NCBI RefSeq assembly: GCF_007997075.1
Contig: NZ_VORS01000011.1
Coordinates: forward strand, 1-64,000
Reading direction: 5' to 3'
Length of the DNA: 64,000 nucleotides
DNA from: Polaribacter sp. IC073
Lineage (GTDB): Bacteria > Bacteroidota > Bacteroidia > Flavobacteriales > Flavobacteriaceae
Under the pieces are notes generated by a model, which was not told the DNA's origin, made no database searches, and saw only the letters and a list, made by a program, of their open reading frames with translations. Numbering within the stretch: position 1 is the first letter of the stretch; each line of letters starts with the position of its first letter. This document shows positions 41,066-50,073 of the stretch, piece by piece. Both the position numbers and the translations under genes were made by a program.

Positions 41066-43260
41066 AAAAGAAATTAATTTACTTGTTTTTAATTTTTACA
41101 ACGGTAATTATTAGTCAGAATAAACAACCAAAAGTTGGTTTGGTTTTAAGTGGAGGTGGTGCAAAAGGTTTTGCACATATAGGTGTTTTAAAAGCAATAG
41201 ACAAAGCGGGCGTTCAAATAGATTATGTAGGTGGTACAAGTATGGGTGCTATTGTTGGCGGTTTGTATGCTGCAGGTTATTCTGCAAACCAAATAGAAGA
41301 AATAATCTTAAAAACAGATTTTTTAACGTTAATTAGAGATCGTTTGCCAAGAAATTCTGAAACTTTTTTTGAGAAAGAATTTGGCGAAAAAACAGTAATT
41401 ACACTTCCTGTAAATAAAGGAAAAATAGGGCTGCCAAGAGCAATATCTAAAGGGCAAAATGTATTAAACCTTTTGTTAGAATTGTTTGATTCTGTAGATG
41501 GTAATCAAGATTTTTCTAAATTATCTATTCCTTTTTTCTGCATTGCAACAGATGTAGAAGACGGAACGCCTGTAATATTAGAAAGTGGTTCTTTGCCAAT
41601 TGCTTTAAGAGCAAGTGGTTCCTTTCCGTCACTTTTAAACCCCGTAGCATTTGAAGATAAACTTTTGGTAGATGGTGGTATTGCAAATAATTTTCCTGTA
41701 AGTATAATGAAAGACAAAGGGATGGATATTATAATTGGTGTTGATGTAGAAGGGAAGTTATTTCAGAAAGATAAAATTAATTCTGTAGTTGCTTTATTAA
41801 ATCAGATTATGAGTTACCAGATGTATCGCAAATCAGATGAAGAAATAAAAAAGCTAGACGTTTACATTCATCCAGAAATATATAATTATAGTGTTGTAGA
41901 TTTTGATAAGAAGGAAGAAATCTTAGAAAAAGGAGCTATTGAAGCTGAAAAATTTGTAGAAATTTTTGAAGAAATTGCCGCGAAACAAATTGTTAAAAAG
42001 AAAAGAGAAACGATAGAATTTAGCGACGAAAAATTATTAATATCAGACATTGTTATAAAAGGAGCATCTTATTACACAAGAGCGTATGTTTTAGGGAAAC
42101 TAAATGTTAAAGAAGGAGATAGTTTGTCTAGAGGTGATATTACAAAAAAAATACACTTACTCTCTGCAACTAGAAATTATAATAGAATAGAATATAATTT
42201 AATTAAAAAGGTAGGTAAAAGTTATTTGTTAAACTTTATACTAAGTGAATCTAATGAAAATGCAAATTTAAAAATTGGTGTTCATTATGATTTGTTGTAT
42301 AAATCGAGTGTTTTGGCAAACTATAACCAGAAGCATTTACTAACCAGTAACGATTTATTTTCTTTAGATATGATTCTAGGAGATAATATAAGGTATAACC
42401 TTAACTACTTTGTAGATAACGGTTTTTATATAAGTTATGGTTTTAGATCTAGATACAATCATTTTAGAAGCAACTCTAAATTTAATCAAGTTTCAAATTT
42501 ACCAAACGTAAGTAGTATTAATTTGAGTTACTCAGACATAACCAATCAAGTATTTTTTCAAACAACTTTTAATAGAAAATTTGCAATAGGTTTGGGTTTA
42601 GAGCATAAATGGTTAAAGGCTTCTACAGAAACTTTAGCTTCTTCTACAAGACCAGAAACCATTATAGATAAAAGTAATTATTTAAATGCTTTTGGGTATT
42701 TGAAACTAGATTCTTACAATAAAAAATACTTTGCAACCCAAGGGTATTTTGCAGACTTAAATTTTAAATGGTATGCAGCATCATCGGACTATAATAATGA
42801 TTTCGAAATGTTTTCTCAAGCAAAGGGTACGTTAGGTTTTGCAACTACTTTTGCAGACCGACTTACATTACAAACAACAAGTGAAGCAGGCTTTACCCTT
42901 GGTAACCAAACTTCTAATCTATTCGATTTTTATCTTGGTGGCTATAATCAGAATTATATAAACACCTTTGTTTCTTTGTATGGTTATGAATTTTCAGATT
43001 TGTCTGACAATTCTTTCATAAAAACTCAATTAGATCTAAGATATAGAGTTGGCGATTTACATTATTTTTCTTTGATAGCAAACTATGCAAGGTTAGAAGA
43101 CAATGTTTTTAGGGATCTTGAGCTGTTTGATAACATTAAATCTGGTTATGCAGTTGGTTATAGTTATGACTCTTTTGTAGGCCCTATAGAGCTAAAATAT
43201 AGTTGGACGCCAGATCATACAGATGGTTATTGGTTATTTAATTTAGGATTTTGGTTTTAA
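41062..43260 (+). CDS. Patatin-like phospholipase with C-terminal outer-membrane barrel
   Basis: 732 residues: signal peptide (MKKKLIYLFLIFTTVIIS), then a patatin domain with the oxyanion loop GGGAKG (31-36), nucleophile Ser60 in GTSMG, and Asp204 in VDGGIANNFP forming the catalytic dyad. A POTRA-like segment (about 335-400, ISDIVIKGASYYTRAYVLGKL) and a beta-barrel (to the terminal FNLGFWF) follow. The layout matches the PlpD/RssA-type surface phospholipases of the type Vd group. It would hydrolyse phospholipids at or beyond the outer membrane. The uvrC link by overlap is likely positional. Confidence 0.9.
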   Translation: MKKKLIYLFLIFTTVIISQNKQPKVGLVLSGGGAKGFAHIGVLKAIDKAGVQIDYVGGTSMGAIVGGLYAAGYSANQIEEIILKTDFLTLIRDRLPRNSETFFEKEFGEKTVITLPVNKGKIGLPRAISKGQNVLNLLLELFDSVDGNQDFSKLSIPFFCIATDVEDGTPVILESGSLPIALRASGSFPSLLNPVAFEDKLLVDGGIANNFPVSIMKDKGMDIIIGVDVEGKLFQKDKINSVVALLNQIMSYQMYRKSDEEIKKLDVYIHPEIYNYSVVDFDKKEEILEKGAIEAEKFVEIFEEIAAKQIVKKKRETIEFSDEKLLISDIVIKGASYYTRAYVLGKLNVKEGDSLSRGDITKKIHLLSATRNYNRIEYNLIKKVGKSYLLNFILSESNENANLKIGVHYDLLYKSSVLANYNQKHLLTSNDLFSLDMILGDNIRYNLNYFVDNGFYISYGFRSRYNHFRSNSKFNQVSNLPNVSSINLSYSDITNQVFFQTTFNRKFAIGLGLEHKWLKASTETLASSTRPETIIDKSNYLNAFGYLKLDSYNKKYFATQGYFADLNFKWYAASSDYNNDFEMFSQAKGTLGFATTFADRLTLQTTSEAGFTLGNQTSNLFDFYLGGYNQNYINTFVSLYGYEFSDLSDNSFIKTQLDLRYRVGDLHYFSLIANYARLEDNVFRDLELFDNIKSGYAVGYSYDSFVGPIELKYSWTPDHTDGYWLFNLGFWF

Positions 43261-43261
43261 T

Positions 43262-43313
43262 AAATACGCATAAAAAAACCATGAAATTCATCATGGTTTT
43301 TTTGTGCGTATTT
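43262..43313. terminator. Bidirectional terminator between patatin and phosphate transporter genes
   Basis: A long hairpin: AAAAAAACCATGA pairs with TCATGGTTTTTTT around the loop AATTCA, flanked by an outer stem AAATACGCA with TGCGTATTT. The A/T runs on both sides make it a terminator for both convergent genes. Confidence 0.85.
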
Positions 43314-43325
43314 AATTCTTAGATT

Positions 43326-45578
43326 CTAATTATTCTGTTTTGTACTTAGATAAAATTCTTCATACGTATTTAAAATATTCATTAAAGCAGAAATTAAATC
43401 TTTAGTTTCTAATAGTAAACTAAAATAGAGTGTTGTGTTTTTAGGACTTGTCTCATCTGTTCTAATTCTTGCAACTTGCTTTTCTATAGACGCAGAAACA
43501 TTCTTAAACAACTCTTGTTTTTCAATTAAAATATCACCTAAATTATCGAAAGCTCTTTTTTCAAAAACATCTGCAACTTTTAAAAGTAAAGCAGATAATT
43601 CGTGATCTATATGCTTTAAGTCTTTTAATTGTCCTTTCTTTAAGTTTTTATGATTGTTATTTACGTGTTTGTAACTCGCTCTAGAAATATAACTAATAGA
43701 TTGTGCAACATCTTGTAAATATCCCAAGACCATAATATAGAATCTACTTGCTTGTACAGAAGTTTCATCTAAAGATTTTATAAAATAGAAAACACCGTCT
43801 TTTAAGCCGTCTATTTCATCATTTAATTTACCAACGTGTTTGTCTGTCTTACGTAATTTATTTAAATCGTGATTTGCTAAGTCGTTAACAACGTTTGTGT
43901 ATAATTTATTTACTCTGTTAGCAACGCCAGAAATATGATCTGCACTTTCTTCAATTACACCATTTATTGTAATTAATTCTGCACGTTCGATGTATACTTG
44001 TTTTTTCTCTTCTTTTGTATTTCTTCTATGGATTAAGGTGTTTCTTCCAATTAAAAAAGCAACAACTGCTAATAAAATAGGAATCATAATCATGTCCCAG
44101 CTAATTAAATAAGCAACCAAGGCTGCGGCTAAAAATGCTGTAATAGCAGTTAAAAACCAACCACCAATTACATTTAAAACACCGGCTACTCTATAGACTG
44201 CACTTTCTCTTCCCCAAGCTCTGTCTGCTAAAGAAGTACCCATTGCGACCATAAAAGTTACATAAGTTGTAGACAATGGTAGTTTCATAGAAGTTGCAAT
44301 AGATATTAAAATACCCGCAACAATTAAATTTACAGAAGCTCTTACTAAATCGAAAGCAGGCAACTCGTATGTTTTATCTTTTGGCAACGCTATTACAGGT
44401 TTTGCAAATTTAGAATCGATATATGCTAAAGTAGGTTTTGGCAAAATATATCTAATTCCTATATTCATTACCATCGCAACTCTTACGGTAATTCGAGACA
44501 ATGGGTTTGGTTGAAATTTTTCATGACCTTCACCTTGTCTAGATAAATCGATACCTGTTTTAATTACGTTTTGTGCTTTACTAGAAGTCCATAAAGTAAC
44601 CACCATTATTCCACCAGCGAACAGTAATAACCAAACGTTAGAAGGTACTTTCTCTGCTAAAATACCCATAGAAAAAGAATCTGCAGCAACCCCAGAAACA
44701 GTCCAAGCTTCATAAGAGTTCCAAGCAGCAATTGGCACCCCAACAAAGTTTACCAAATCATTACCAGAAAAAGCCATGGCTAAAGAAAAGGTACCAACAC
44801 CAATAATTAATTTTAAGATATTTACTTTAAAGGCTTGTATTAATATTTGAGAAATAAGAGACCAAACAACAAAACTTCCTGCAATAATTGCGAGTGTATT
44901 TCCTTCAATTAAAAATTTTACATCTTTATAAAAAGGGGTTCCTTTCATTCCTTTTATAATGATGAAATACGTAATTGCTGTAATGGCAAAACCACCAAAC
45001 AAAGCACTTATATAGGTTGGTCTTTTATCAAAATTGAAAGAATAAATTAATCTAGAAACAAATTGAACGATTGCACCAATTGAAAAGGCAACAATAACAG
45101 AAAGTAAAATTCCGAGAATAATTTTAGTTGCAGTTTCGTGGTTTATATAGCTCCAAATATCATTAAAAGATTGTGCATCATTTGCAGAAATTTTTATTAA
45201 AGAAATACAAACGGCTGCTCCTAATAATTCAAAAACGATAGAAACGGTTGTAGAGGTTGGCATTCCTAAAGAATTAAAGATATCTAGTAAAAGAATGTCT
45301 GTAATCATTACCGCCATAAAGATAAACATGATGTCTTGAAACATAAACATACTAGGGTTAAAAATCCCCTTACGTGCAACTTCCATCATACCACTAGAAG
45401 TAATTGCTCCCATGAAAACACCCAAACTAGCAATAATCATAATATTTCTTACTGATATTGCTTTCGAGCCAATTGCTGAATTTAAAAAGTTAACAGCATC
45501 ATTACTAACTCCTACTACTAAATCTACAATAGCTAAAACAGCTAAAGCGACTAACATTAAAATATATGGATCTCCCAT
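43326..45578 (-). CDS. Inorganic phosphate transporter (Pit) with PhoU-like C-terminus
   Basis: 750 residues. The N-terminal two thirds hold 10 or more membrane segments with PiT family signatures (GVSNDAVNFLNSAIGSKA near 23-40, GMPTSTTVSIVFELLGAA near 104-121, MKLPLSTTYVTFMVAMGTS near 422-440). The last 200 residues (about 525-740) are helical and PhoU-like. It imports phosphate through the inner membrane. It is followed on the same strand order by no other gene; a porin gene lies upstream. Pho-box-like repeats precede its start, suggesting induction under phosphate limitation. Fusion to a PhoU-like part is common in Bacteroidota Pit proteins. Confidence 0.92.
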   Translation of the reverse strand: MGDPYILMLVALAVLAIVDLVVGVSNDAVNFLNSAIGSKAISVRNIMIIASLGVFMGAITSSGMMEVARKGIFNPSMFMFQDIMFIFMAVMITDILLLDIFNSLGMPTSTTVSIVFELLGAAVCISLIKISANDAQSFNDIWSYINHETATKIILGILLSVIVAFSIGAIVQFVSRLIYSFNFDKRPTYISALFGGFAITAITYFIIIKGMKGTPFYKDVKFLIEGNTLAIIAGSFVVWSLISQILIQAFKVNILKLIIGVGTFSLAMAFSGNDLVNFVGVPIAAWNSYEAWTVSGVAADSFSMGILAEKVPSNVWLLLFAGGIMVVTLWTSSKAQNVIKTGIDLSRQGEGHEKFQPNPLSRITVRVAMVMNIGIRYILPKPTLAYIDSKFAKPVIALPKDKTYELPAFDLVRASVNLIVAGILISIATSMKLPLSTTYVTFMVAMGTSLADRAWGRESAVYRVAGVLNVIGGWFLTAITAFLAAALVAYLISWDMIMIPILLAVVAFLIGRNTLIHRRNTKEEKKQVYIERAELITINGVIEESADHISGVANRVNKLYTNVVNDLANHDLNKLRKTDKHVGKLNDEIDGLKDGVFYFIKSLDETSVQASRFYIMVLGYLQDVAQSISYISRASYKHVNNNHKNLKKGQLKDLKHIDHELSALLLKVADVFEKRAFDNLGDILIEKQELFKNVSASIEKQVARIRTDETSPKNTTLYFSLLLETKDLISALMNILNTYEEFYLSTKQNN

Positions 45579-45602
45579 TTTGTTTGATTAAATTAAGTTG
45601 TG

Positions 45603-45652
45603 CAAATTTACAAACACAAAAAGTTGTGAATGTTATGTTTATGTTATGTTAA
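45603..45652 (-). promoter_or_regulatory. Promoter and triple Pho-box-like repeat of the Pit gene
   Basis: Read on the minus strand: three 7-bp elements, TTAACAT, TAAACAT and TTCACAA, each separated by the same 4-bp spacer AACA (45624-45652), then 13 bp and a -7 box TAAATTTG (45603-45610), which ends 24 bp before the ATG. A 7+4+7 direct-repeat layout is that of PhoB binding sites. The identification as a Pho box is inference from spacing and gene context. Confidence 0.5.
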
Positions 45653-45658
45653 CTCTTA

Positions 45659-46867
45659 TTAAAAATGAATGTCTACTTGCAATCTATAAAGCAATTGATT
45701 TGTTTTAAAACCAATGTCTGTATAGCTTACGTCTGTTTGAACTTTTAATTTATGACCTGAAATGTATTTAGATAAACCTAAAGTATATTGATTTTCTGCA
45801 CCTTTACCTGTACTATTTCTGTCTAAAGTTATGTTTGTATACCGTGCAGAAACTTCTACTGTTTTAGATACTAAATAACCAGATTGTAAATTTAAACCAG
45901 TACCAACTTGTACAATATCTCCTGTTAAGGTTCCATCAGAATTTTTTGCAAAAGCATCTGCTGCATTCCTATTTGCATATTCTGCCATAAAAGAAAATCC
46001 TTTGTGTTTATACATTGCATCAATAAAAAGTGTAGAAATATTTGTTGCATAAAAACCAGTGTCATTTAACATATAAGAACCTTGGTTACTTCTTGTTTTA
46101 GAAGCGTTATTATTAAAGTCATATGCAAAACCAAGAGCTAATTTAGGGTTTGGTTCAAAGGTTAAATCACTTCCTTTATAATCTCCATTGCTTTTAAAAT
46201 CTCCAAAAGGAAACAATTCTAAACGAGTTGTGTATTGATGGCCACCAATGTTTCCTGTAGTAACATTTCTTCCTTCACCTTGGGCAATAGAAAAGATTTC
46301 TTTTACTAAAAAAGTATCTGTTAGGTTAAAATGATGTCTTAATTGAATTCCGAAATCTCTGTCGATAGTAAACCTACTATTTAACAAAGACCTGTCTACT
46401 TGCTGCAAGTTTGCAGAAGAAATAACTCGCTCTCTATTACCTGGTAGTTTTGCTTGGCCGAACCATAATACAAAGTTTCCAGAGAAATTCCATTTTAAGA
46501 CAGCATCTAAAATATACCTTGGTGCATTACTTGTATATGCTGAAGCACCAGATTGGTCTCTATTAGATAACCCCAATTCAACCTTATATTTTAATTTCGG
46601 TGAATAAGCAAAACCATCAAACTTTAAACGAGATCTTCTAATTAAAAAAGAAGTTGTAGGGTTAGAGAGTCCGTTATTAGCATCCCAACTAGTAGTGGTA
46701 AGATTTTGAAATCTTAAACCAACCTTCATAGACCACGTGCTGTCTTTTCCTATTAAGTTAAATAATCCTTTTCCAAATTTAGGTGCATTGGTTTCTTGTG
46801 CACTTGTACTTAAAAAGGCACACAAGTAGGTTAATATTACTACGTTGCGTAGTATTAATAATCTCAT
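45659..46867 (-). CDS. Phosphate-selective-type outer-membrane porin (OprO/OprP family)
   Basis: 402 residues from the ATG at 46867. This start gives a standard signal peptide (MRLLILRNVVILTYLCAFLSTSA) and fits the promoter; a start at 46891 would overlap the -7 element. The mature part has the family's features: WSMKVGLRFQ, a first strand region with RRSRLKFDGFAYSPKLKYKV, LGLSNRDQS, an R-rich loop (NRERVISSANLQQVDRSL) and alternate beta strands ending in RLQVDIHF. It would let phosphate cross the outer membrane. It is upstream of the Pit gene in the same direction, 80 bp apart, and carries its own Pho-box-like site. Confidence 0.85.
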   Translation of the reverse strand: MRLLILRNVVILTYLCAFLSTSAQETNAPKFGKGLFNLIGKDSTWSMKVGLRFQNLTTTSWDANNGLSNPTTSFLIRRSRLKFDGFAYSPKLKYKVELGLSNRDQSGASAYTSNAPRYILDAVLKWNFSGNFVLWFGQAKLPGNRERVISSANLQQVDRSLLNSRFTIDRDFGIQLRHHFNLTDTFLVKEIFSIAQGEGRNVTTGNIGGHQYTTRLELFPFGDFKSNGDYKGSDLTFEPNPKLALGFAYDFNNNASKTRSNQGSYMLNDTGFYATNISTLFIDAMYKHKGFSFMAEYANRNAADAFAKNSDGTLTGDIVQVGTGLNLQSGYLVSKTVEVSARYTNITLDRNSTGKGAENQYTLGLSKYISGHKLKVQTDVSYTDIGFKTNQLLYRLQVDIHF

Positions 46868-46888
46868 AATTAATAGTTTTTGTCGCAA

Positions 46889-46922
46889 CAAAGAACCATC
46901 AACAATGTTAAGTTAATGTTAA
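46889..46922 (-). promoter_or_regulatory. Pho-box-like repeat and -7 box of the porin gene
   Basis: Read on the minus strand: TTAACAT, 4-bp spacer TAAC, TTAACAT (46905-46922), then 8 bp and GTTCTTTG (46889-46896), which retains the TTTG of the flavobacterial -7 element. The two 7-bp elements are identical. The spacing equals that of the element upstream of the TonB receptor. Confidence 0.5.
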
Positions 46923-46931
46923 AATAATATT

Positions 46932-47027
46932 AAAAAAACAAAAAACTGCCTTGGCCAAAGGCAGTAAGTCATATAAAATAGTTGACAAAAACTAGTTAAT
47001 TTATGATGACGTTCTATCTAGAAAGAT
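46932..47027 (-). ncRNA. Candidate small RNA between porin and TonB receptor genes
   Basis: On the minus strand a -7 box TAAATTTG (47033-47040) is followed about 70 nt later by a terminator hairpin (ACTGCCTT, loop TGGCC, AAGGCAGT at 46945-46965) and a long T-run (46932-46944). No open frame of useful length lies between. The predicted transcript is about 95 nt. It ends just before the porin's Pho-box-like element. The call rests on promoter and terminator signals only; the -33 TTG is missing (TTA at 17 bp). Confidence 0.35.
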
Positions 47028-47145
47028 GTATACAAATTTAAGAAGAATGTCTATAACTAATGTTTTCTACAAATTAATAAACCGTTAATTATTATTCGAA
47101 TTTAACATATAGGTAATGTTTCTATAATAGAAGTATAATTTAAAA

Positions 47146-47179
47146 CTAACATATACTTTACAAACCAAACGGACTTTTG
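47146..47179 (+). promoter_or_regulatory. Pho-box-like repeat and -7 box of the TonB receptor gene
   Basis: CTAACAT, 4-bp spacer ATAC, TTTACAA (47146-47163), then 8 bp and GACTTTTG (47172-47179), 22 bp before the ATG. It differs by a few bases from the porin's TTAACAT pair but has the same 7+4+7+8 spacing to the TTTG-type -7 element. Weaker than the other two on sequence alone. Confidence 0.38.
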
Positions 47180-47201
47180 CCAATGTAAATAACGAACAAT
47201 A

Positions 47202-49946
47202 ATGAAGAAAATACTATTTATTGCTTTTATAGCATTTAGCCAACTATTAACAGCGCAAAACAAAGGAACCTTAAAAGGTTTGTTAACCGACAAAGAAACT
47301 AATAATGCGCCTTTACCTTTTGCGAACGTTTTTATTAAGGGAACTACAATTGGTACAACTACAGATTTTGATGGGAATTACTCTTTTAAAATCCCTACAG
47401 GAACGCATAAAGTATCTTTCAGTTTTTTAGGATATAAGACCATAGAAAAAAACTTTACAATAAAAGGAGGGGAAACCCTTGCCCTAAACCAAACAATGTC
47501 TGCAGAAGAGGGGGTAGGCTTAGGTGAGGTTGTTATTAAATCATATACAAGTAAAGAGTCTGCTAATGCACTTTTATTAGCACAAAAGAAGGCAACAATA
47601 ATAAAAGAAAGTATTGGGGCACAAACCTTAGCAAAAATTGGAGTTTCTGACGCTGCAAATGCGACGACTAAAATTTCTGGAGTTGCAAAAAGTGAAGGTT
47701 CTGGGAGTATTTATATTAGAGGTTTAGGCGATCGGTATTTATCAACTACAATGAATGGTTTACCAATACCTTCGGATGATGTTTCTAACAAGAACATTAA
47801 TTTAAGTCTGTTTTCTACAGACGTTATAAAGAATGTAGGTATTAGTAAAACATATACAACGGCTAGTTACGCAGACCAAGGCTCTGGTAATGTAAATGTT
47901 AATTCAAAAGAATTTATTTCTAATGCATATACTGTTTCATTCTCTGGAGGTGTAAATACAACTGTTTTAAATCTCTCAGATGATTTTAGAACAACAATTA
48001 TTAATGAAGATGTTGCGGTAGGTTTTCATAAAAAAACCTATGCATTACAAAACTTAATTACGCTGCAAGGTTGGGATACAAGAACAATTTCTTCCCCAAT
48101 TAATTTTAGTGGCTCTTTTTCTGCAGGACAGAAATTTGAAGTTTTAGGAAAAGAAGTAGCTGTTTTTTTAACGGGTTCACACTCTAAATCTTTTACACAC
48201 CAAAAAGGAATTTTTAAAACGTACAGATCTAATGTTTTAAATAGCGAATTTACAGATGCAGAAGAGTATGGTGCTTTAGCAAATACTACGGGTTATGTGA
48301 ATTTTAGATTGAAGCTAAACGATAATAACAAGTTGAAATACAATACTCTTTTTGTAAATACAGGTACAGATAATTTGTATGAGCAAGGTAGAAATGGTTT
48401 AGGATATGTTTTTGATCAAGATCCGCAAGAAGAAGGCGCTTTTATTAGAGATCAAAATTTTAAACAAACTACAATGTTGGTAAATCAGTTATTAGGAGAA
48501 CATAATTGGAGTGAAAACAATACTTTAAATTGGGCTGGAGGCTACAATTTTGTTTTAGCAGAAGAGCCAAATAGAATTAGAAACGAAATAAATATTTTAG
48601 ACATTACTACTTCTCCAGAAATACAATATGCTCATGTTGGCGATTATCAACAAAGAAAATCTAGCCAAAAAATACAAGATACAGAATATACTGCTTTTTT
48701 AGAAAATAAATGGGCTTTGGGTTCTAAAGATGACAATAAACCGTACTCTTTAAACTACGGATTGAATTACAGACATAAACAAAGAGCTTTCAAATCTTTA
48801 TTTGTTGGTGTAAGATCAAAAGGATTTAAGGCACCGTCTATAGATGATTTATCAGAAACATTTACAACAACAAATTTTAATAACGGGTTGAGATTAAGAG
48901 TAGGTGAGACAGATAGATATCATGCAGATTTAGAGATTCTGGCAGGTTTTGTAAATTTCGATTTTAGTTTTGATAATAAATTGTCTGGTAATTTAGGGGT
49001 ACGTTTTGAAAGAGATGAGTTAGATGTAACTTGGGATGTTACCAATTATGTTGGCAGGTTAGGTACTTTAAATAAAGTCTATGAAAGTGTATACCCAAGT
49101 ATAAATTTAAAATATGAGTTAAAAGAAAATCAATATGTACGTTTTGCTTCTAGCATAACGCAAACTTTACCAGAGTTTAAAGAATTAGCGCCTTTTGAAT
49201 ATGTTTCTCCAACAGGTAGAGTTGTAAAAGGAAATCCAGATTTAGAAAAATCTGACATTTATAATTTCGATTTAAAATATGAAGTTTTTCCTAATAGCGG
49301 ACAACTGTTCTCTGGAACAGTATTTTATAAACACATTAAGAATCCAATCACTTTAGCGCAATCTAGAGGTTCATCTGGTTATTTTGTGTATTCAAATACA
49401 GGAAAAGAGGCAAATGTTTACGGTTTTGAGTTAGAGGCTAAAACAGATTTAATTAAAAATGATGCTGAAGAAGGAGTCTTAAACTTTACCGGTAACATTA
49501 CAAAAATGTGGCTAAAGCAAGACTTATTAAAGGAGTTTCAATATAAAAATAAGATAACATCTAGCTTGCAAGGAGCGTCTGACTTTATTGCGAATGGATC
49601 TTTAAGTTTTAGTAATAAAAAAGAAAATGAATTTGTTGCAACGTTAACAGGTAATTATTCGTCAGACAAAATTTTTGTTTTAGGATCTCCAGAAGATTTT
49701 GCAAATAGTGCCGAGTTGTACAATGACGAAATTATAGAGAAAGGTTTTGTGACCTTAGATTTTGTGATAAGTAAAGAGTTAACAAAAAAAATCACCGTAA
49801 AATTAGTTGGTAAAAACGTATTAAATCCAGAAATAAAACAAACACAAAAAGTAAGAAGTTTAATCTCTAAGATTGAAAGTAATGAAACAATATCTTCTTA
49901 CAAAAATGGAAGTCGGGTAACTTTAAGTTTTAAATATACGTTCTAG
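47202..49946 (+). CDS. TonB-dependent outer-membrane receptor
   Basis: 914 residues: signal peptide (MKKILFIAFIAFSQLLTAQ), a carboxypeptidase-regulatory-like domain (about 22-105; LKGLLTDKET, FDGNYSFKIPTGTHKVSFSFLGYK), a plug domain (about 115-250; VVIKSYTSKES, then GSIYIRGLGDRY) and a 22-strand barrel ending in GSRVTLSFKYTF. It imports a substrate across the outer membrane using TonB energy. It is not a SusC-type partner of a SusD protein; the gene behind it encodes a beta-helix lipoprotein. The position next to a Pit transporter and a phosphate porin, plus a Pho-box-like promoter, points to a phosphorus-containing substrate; this is inference. Confidence 0.93.
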   Translation: MKKILFIAFIAFSQLLTAQNKGTLKGLLTDKETNNAPLPFANVFIKGTTIGTTTDFDGNYSFKIPTGTHKVSFSFLGYKTIEKNFTIKGGETLALNQTMSAEEGVGLGEVVIKSYTSKESANALLLAQKKATIIKESIGAQTLAKIGVSDAANATTKISGVAKSEGSGSIYIRGLGDRYLSTTMNGLPIPSDDVSNKNINLSLFSTDVIKNVGISKTYTTASYADQGSGNVNVNSKEFISNAYTVSFSGGVNTTVLNLSDDFRTTIINEDVAVGFHKKTYALQNLITLQGWDTRTISSPINFSGSFSAGQKFEVLGKEVAVFLTGSHSKSFTHQKGIFKTYRSNVLNSEFTDAEEYGALANTTGYVNFRLKLNDNNKLKYNTLFVNTGTDNLYEQGRNGLGYVFDQDPQEEGAFIRDQNFKQTTMLVNQLLGEHNWSENNTLNWAGGYNFVLAEEPNRIRNEINILDITTSPEIQYAHVGDYQQRKSSQKIQDTEYTAFLENKWALGSKDDNKPYSLNYGLNYRHKQRAFKSLFVGVRSKGFKAPSIDDLSETFTTTNFNNGLRLRVGETDRYHADLEILAGFVNFDFSFDNKLSGNLGVRFERDELDVTWDVTNYVGRLGTLNKVYESVYPSINLKYELKENQYVRFASSITQTLPEFKELAPFEYVSPTGRVVKGNPDLEKSDIYNFDLKYEVFPNSGQLFSGTVFYKHIKNPITLAQSRGSSGYFVYSNTGKEANVYGFELEAKTDLIKNDAEEGVLNFTGNITKMWLKQDLLKEFQYKNKITSSLQGASDFIANGSLSFSNKKENEFVATLTGNYSSDKIFVLGSPEDFANSAELYNDEIIEKGFVTLDFVISKELTKKITVKLVGKNVLNPEIKQTQKVRSLISKIESNETISSYKNGSRVTLSFKYTF

Positions 49947-50073
49947 TTAATAACCATTCCTTAACAAATCAGTCAAATTCATAAAAAGCCTAACATACTA
50001 TTAATCTTTAGGTAAAGACAAATAAAGAGGAAGGTGATTTCTTTGTATAAAAATAAAATCAAACAAATTTAAA

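Larger units (their letters stand above)
46868..47201. other. 334-bp divergent regulatory region, porin / TonB receptor
   Basis: No protein gene. It holds a Pho-box-like promoter for each flanking gene (46889-46922 minus, 47146-47179 plus) and a minus-strand terminator hairpin with a possible small RNA between them. AT-rich throughout. Confidence 0.6.

Noticed and set aside
41062..43260. Patatin protein as part of a nucleotide-sensing antiphage (CapV-like) system
   Set aside because: It has a signal peptide and a C-terminal outer-membrane barrel and no adjacent cyclase gene.
46868..46891. Longer start of the porin at 46891
   Set aside because: It would put the start codon inside the predicted -7 element and spoil the signal peptide.
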